NCBI GenBank assembly: GCA_030040035.1
Contig: JASHUJ010000050.1
Coordinates: forward strand, 1 to 5,589
DNA: 5,589 bases
Source: Thermoplasmata archaeon
Lineage (GTDB): Archaea; Thermoplasmatota; Thermoplasmata; Lutacidiplasmatales; UBA184
Direction: 5' to 3'
Shown here: positions 4,931 to 5,589 of the stretch, piece after piece
Numbering within the stretch: the stretch's first letter is position 1
Layout: every line of letters begins with the position of its first letter
Position numbers and translations under genes: made by a program
Notes under the pieces: generated by a model
Told to the model about the DNA's origin: nothing
What the model saw: the letters and a program-made list of their open reading frames with translations, nothing else
The model's database searches: none

Positions 4931-5589
4931 TCACGCCGGCGTCGGCCGGCTCGCCGAGCGTCGCAGCAGGCCCTCGATCGCCGCCCGGACGATCAGGAGC
5001 CCGAGCCCGAACATCGGGATCAGGAAGAGGTCGTCGCCGGGCCAGGGCACCCCCGCGGCCTCCCCGGCCCAGAAGATCGAGAACGTGAACAGCATCGACG
5101 TCGCGCCCCACTTGAGCCACGGGACCTTGATGCGCCGGATCTGCTGGTTGACGAGCAGCGCGGCGACGACGAGCAGGGCGCCGCCGGCGAGCGCTCCGAC
5201 GAGCGCCGACGAGCCGTAGCCCGCGGCGGCGAGCGCGATCAAGACCACCACGACCTCCGTCGACTCGATCACCCCGACCGAGAAGCCGCCCGCGAACTGG
5301 ACGGCGGTCGACGACCGCGACGGGGGGAAGGAAGTTCCGGGCGGCGCGCGGGCACGCCGGTAGCTCCGCAGGGTGCTGCGGAAGAGGTACACGCCGAAGG
5401 CGGCGAGCGTGATCGCCGCCGGGCCGAGGAGGTAGTCTCGGGGAAGTCCGAGCAGTAGGGCCCCTGAGGCGAGCGCGACGAGCGCGACGACGGTGGACCC
5501 CGCGACCGCCCCGGCCGCCCCGTGGGCGACCGAAGTATGATCGGCGCTGAGCGCGAAGACCAGGGCCACCACTTCGGTCATCTCGATCA
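4931..5589 (-). CDS. multi-pass membrane protein resembling COG4280, possible ion transporter (5' end outside the window)
   Basis: A polytopic membrane protein with at least six hydrophobic segments, resembling the uncharacterised COG4280 family, itself similar in build to LysE/GDT1-type transporters. The gene runs off the window. An in-frame ATG exists at 5581, but it lies inside a conserved motif: the codons upstream continue as Ile-Glu, giving IEMTEVVALVFAL. The same motif recurs in the second half as IESTEVVVVLIAL (5231-5269), so the protein is an internal duplication and the true start lies upstream. The central loop (RSYRRARAPP onward) is basic and joins the two halves. Paired acidic residues in both repeats suggest cation handling, which is inference. 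The C-terminus is short and arginine-rich. It converges on the ABC permease gene with 21 nt between the stops. COG assignment is from memory of family features. Confidence 0.75.
   Translation of the reverse strand, partial: IEMTEVVALVFALSADHTSVAHGAAGAVAGSTVVALVALASGALLLGLPRDYLLGPAAITLAAFGVYLFRSTLRSYRRARAPPGTSFPPSRSSTAVQFAGGFSVGVIESTEVVVVLIALAAAGYGSSALVGALAGGALLVVAALLVNQQIRRIKVPWLKWGATSMLFTFSIFWAGEAAGVPWPGDDLFLIPMFGLGLLIVRAAIEGLLRRSASRPTPA

Noticed and set aside
2805..5589. Association of the zinc-ribbon, ABC exporter and COG4280-like genes as a defence or bacteriocin-type system
   Set aside because: The genes are divergent or convergent apart from the two-gene exporter, and no precursor peptide, nuclease, toxin or modification enzyme is present.

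Overview
This 5,589-base window is GC-rich DNA that reads as chromosomal sequence from an archaeon. The archaeal call rests on four things. The first genes of transcription units lack Shine-Dalgarno sequences. They carry A/T-rich TATA-like boxes (TTTAAGTAG, CTTATC, TTATC, CTAATCT) about 27-33 nt before their start codons, as leaderless archaeal genes do. The one clear Shine-Dalgarno (GGAGGT) precedes the downstream gene of an operon. A long pyrimidine tract, rather than a hairpin with a U-run, ends the transporter gene. A high-GC member of the Thermoplasmatota or a relative would fit, but the lineage is inference; no marker gene is present.

Layout, left to right. (1) A HAD-superfamily hydrolase on + (20-802). 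(2) A convergent 91-codon hypothetical gene on - (822-1097). (3) A divergent promoter region (1098-1248). (4) A six-helix acetate/succinate transporter of the GPR1/FUN34/YaaH (AceTr, SatP-like) family on + (1249-1956). (5) A convergent spacer (1957-2108) with a 31-nt pyrimidine run and a perfect hairpin. (6) A three-zinc-ribbon protein with an RG-rich, then Arg/Asp/Ser-rich tail on - (2109-2804). (7) A 249-nt divergent intergenic region (2805-3053) with several promoter-like boxes, a 12-bp palindrome and a direct repeat. (8) A two-gene ABC exporter operon of the DrrA/DrrB type on + (3054-4067 and 4064-4909), joined by an ATGA overlap. (9) A convergent membrane protein resembling COG4280, cut off at its 5' end by the window edge (4931-5589, -).

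The only genes that clearly work together are the ABC ATPase and its permease, which should form one exporter. The other genes look like separate transcription units: a small-molecule phosphatase-like enzyme, a monocarboxylate transporter, a probable nucleic-acid-binding protein and a possible ion transporter. No mobile element, CRISPR array, tRNA or rRNA was found.

I see no obvious new multi-gene system. The points most worth a second look are the zinc-ribbon/RG-tail protein with three identically spaced ribbons, the altered signature motif of the acetate transporter, the repeated I-E-x-T-E-V-V motif of the last membrane protein, and a well-placed TATA box at 2896-2902 that points to an unannotated transcript upstream of the ABC operon.
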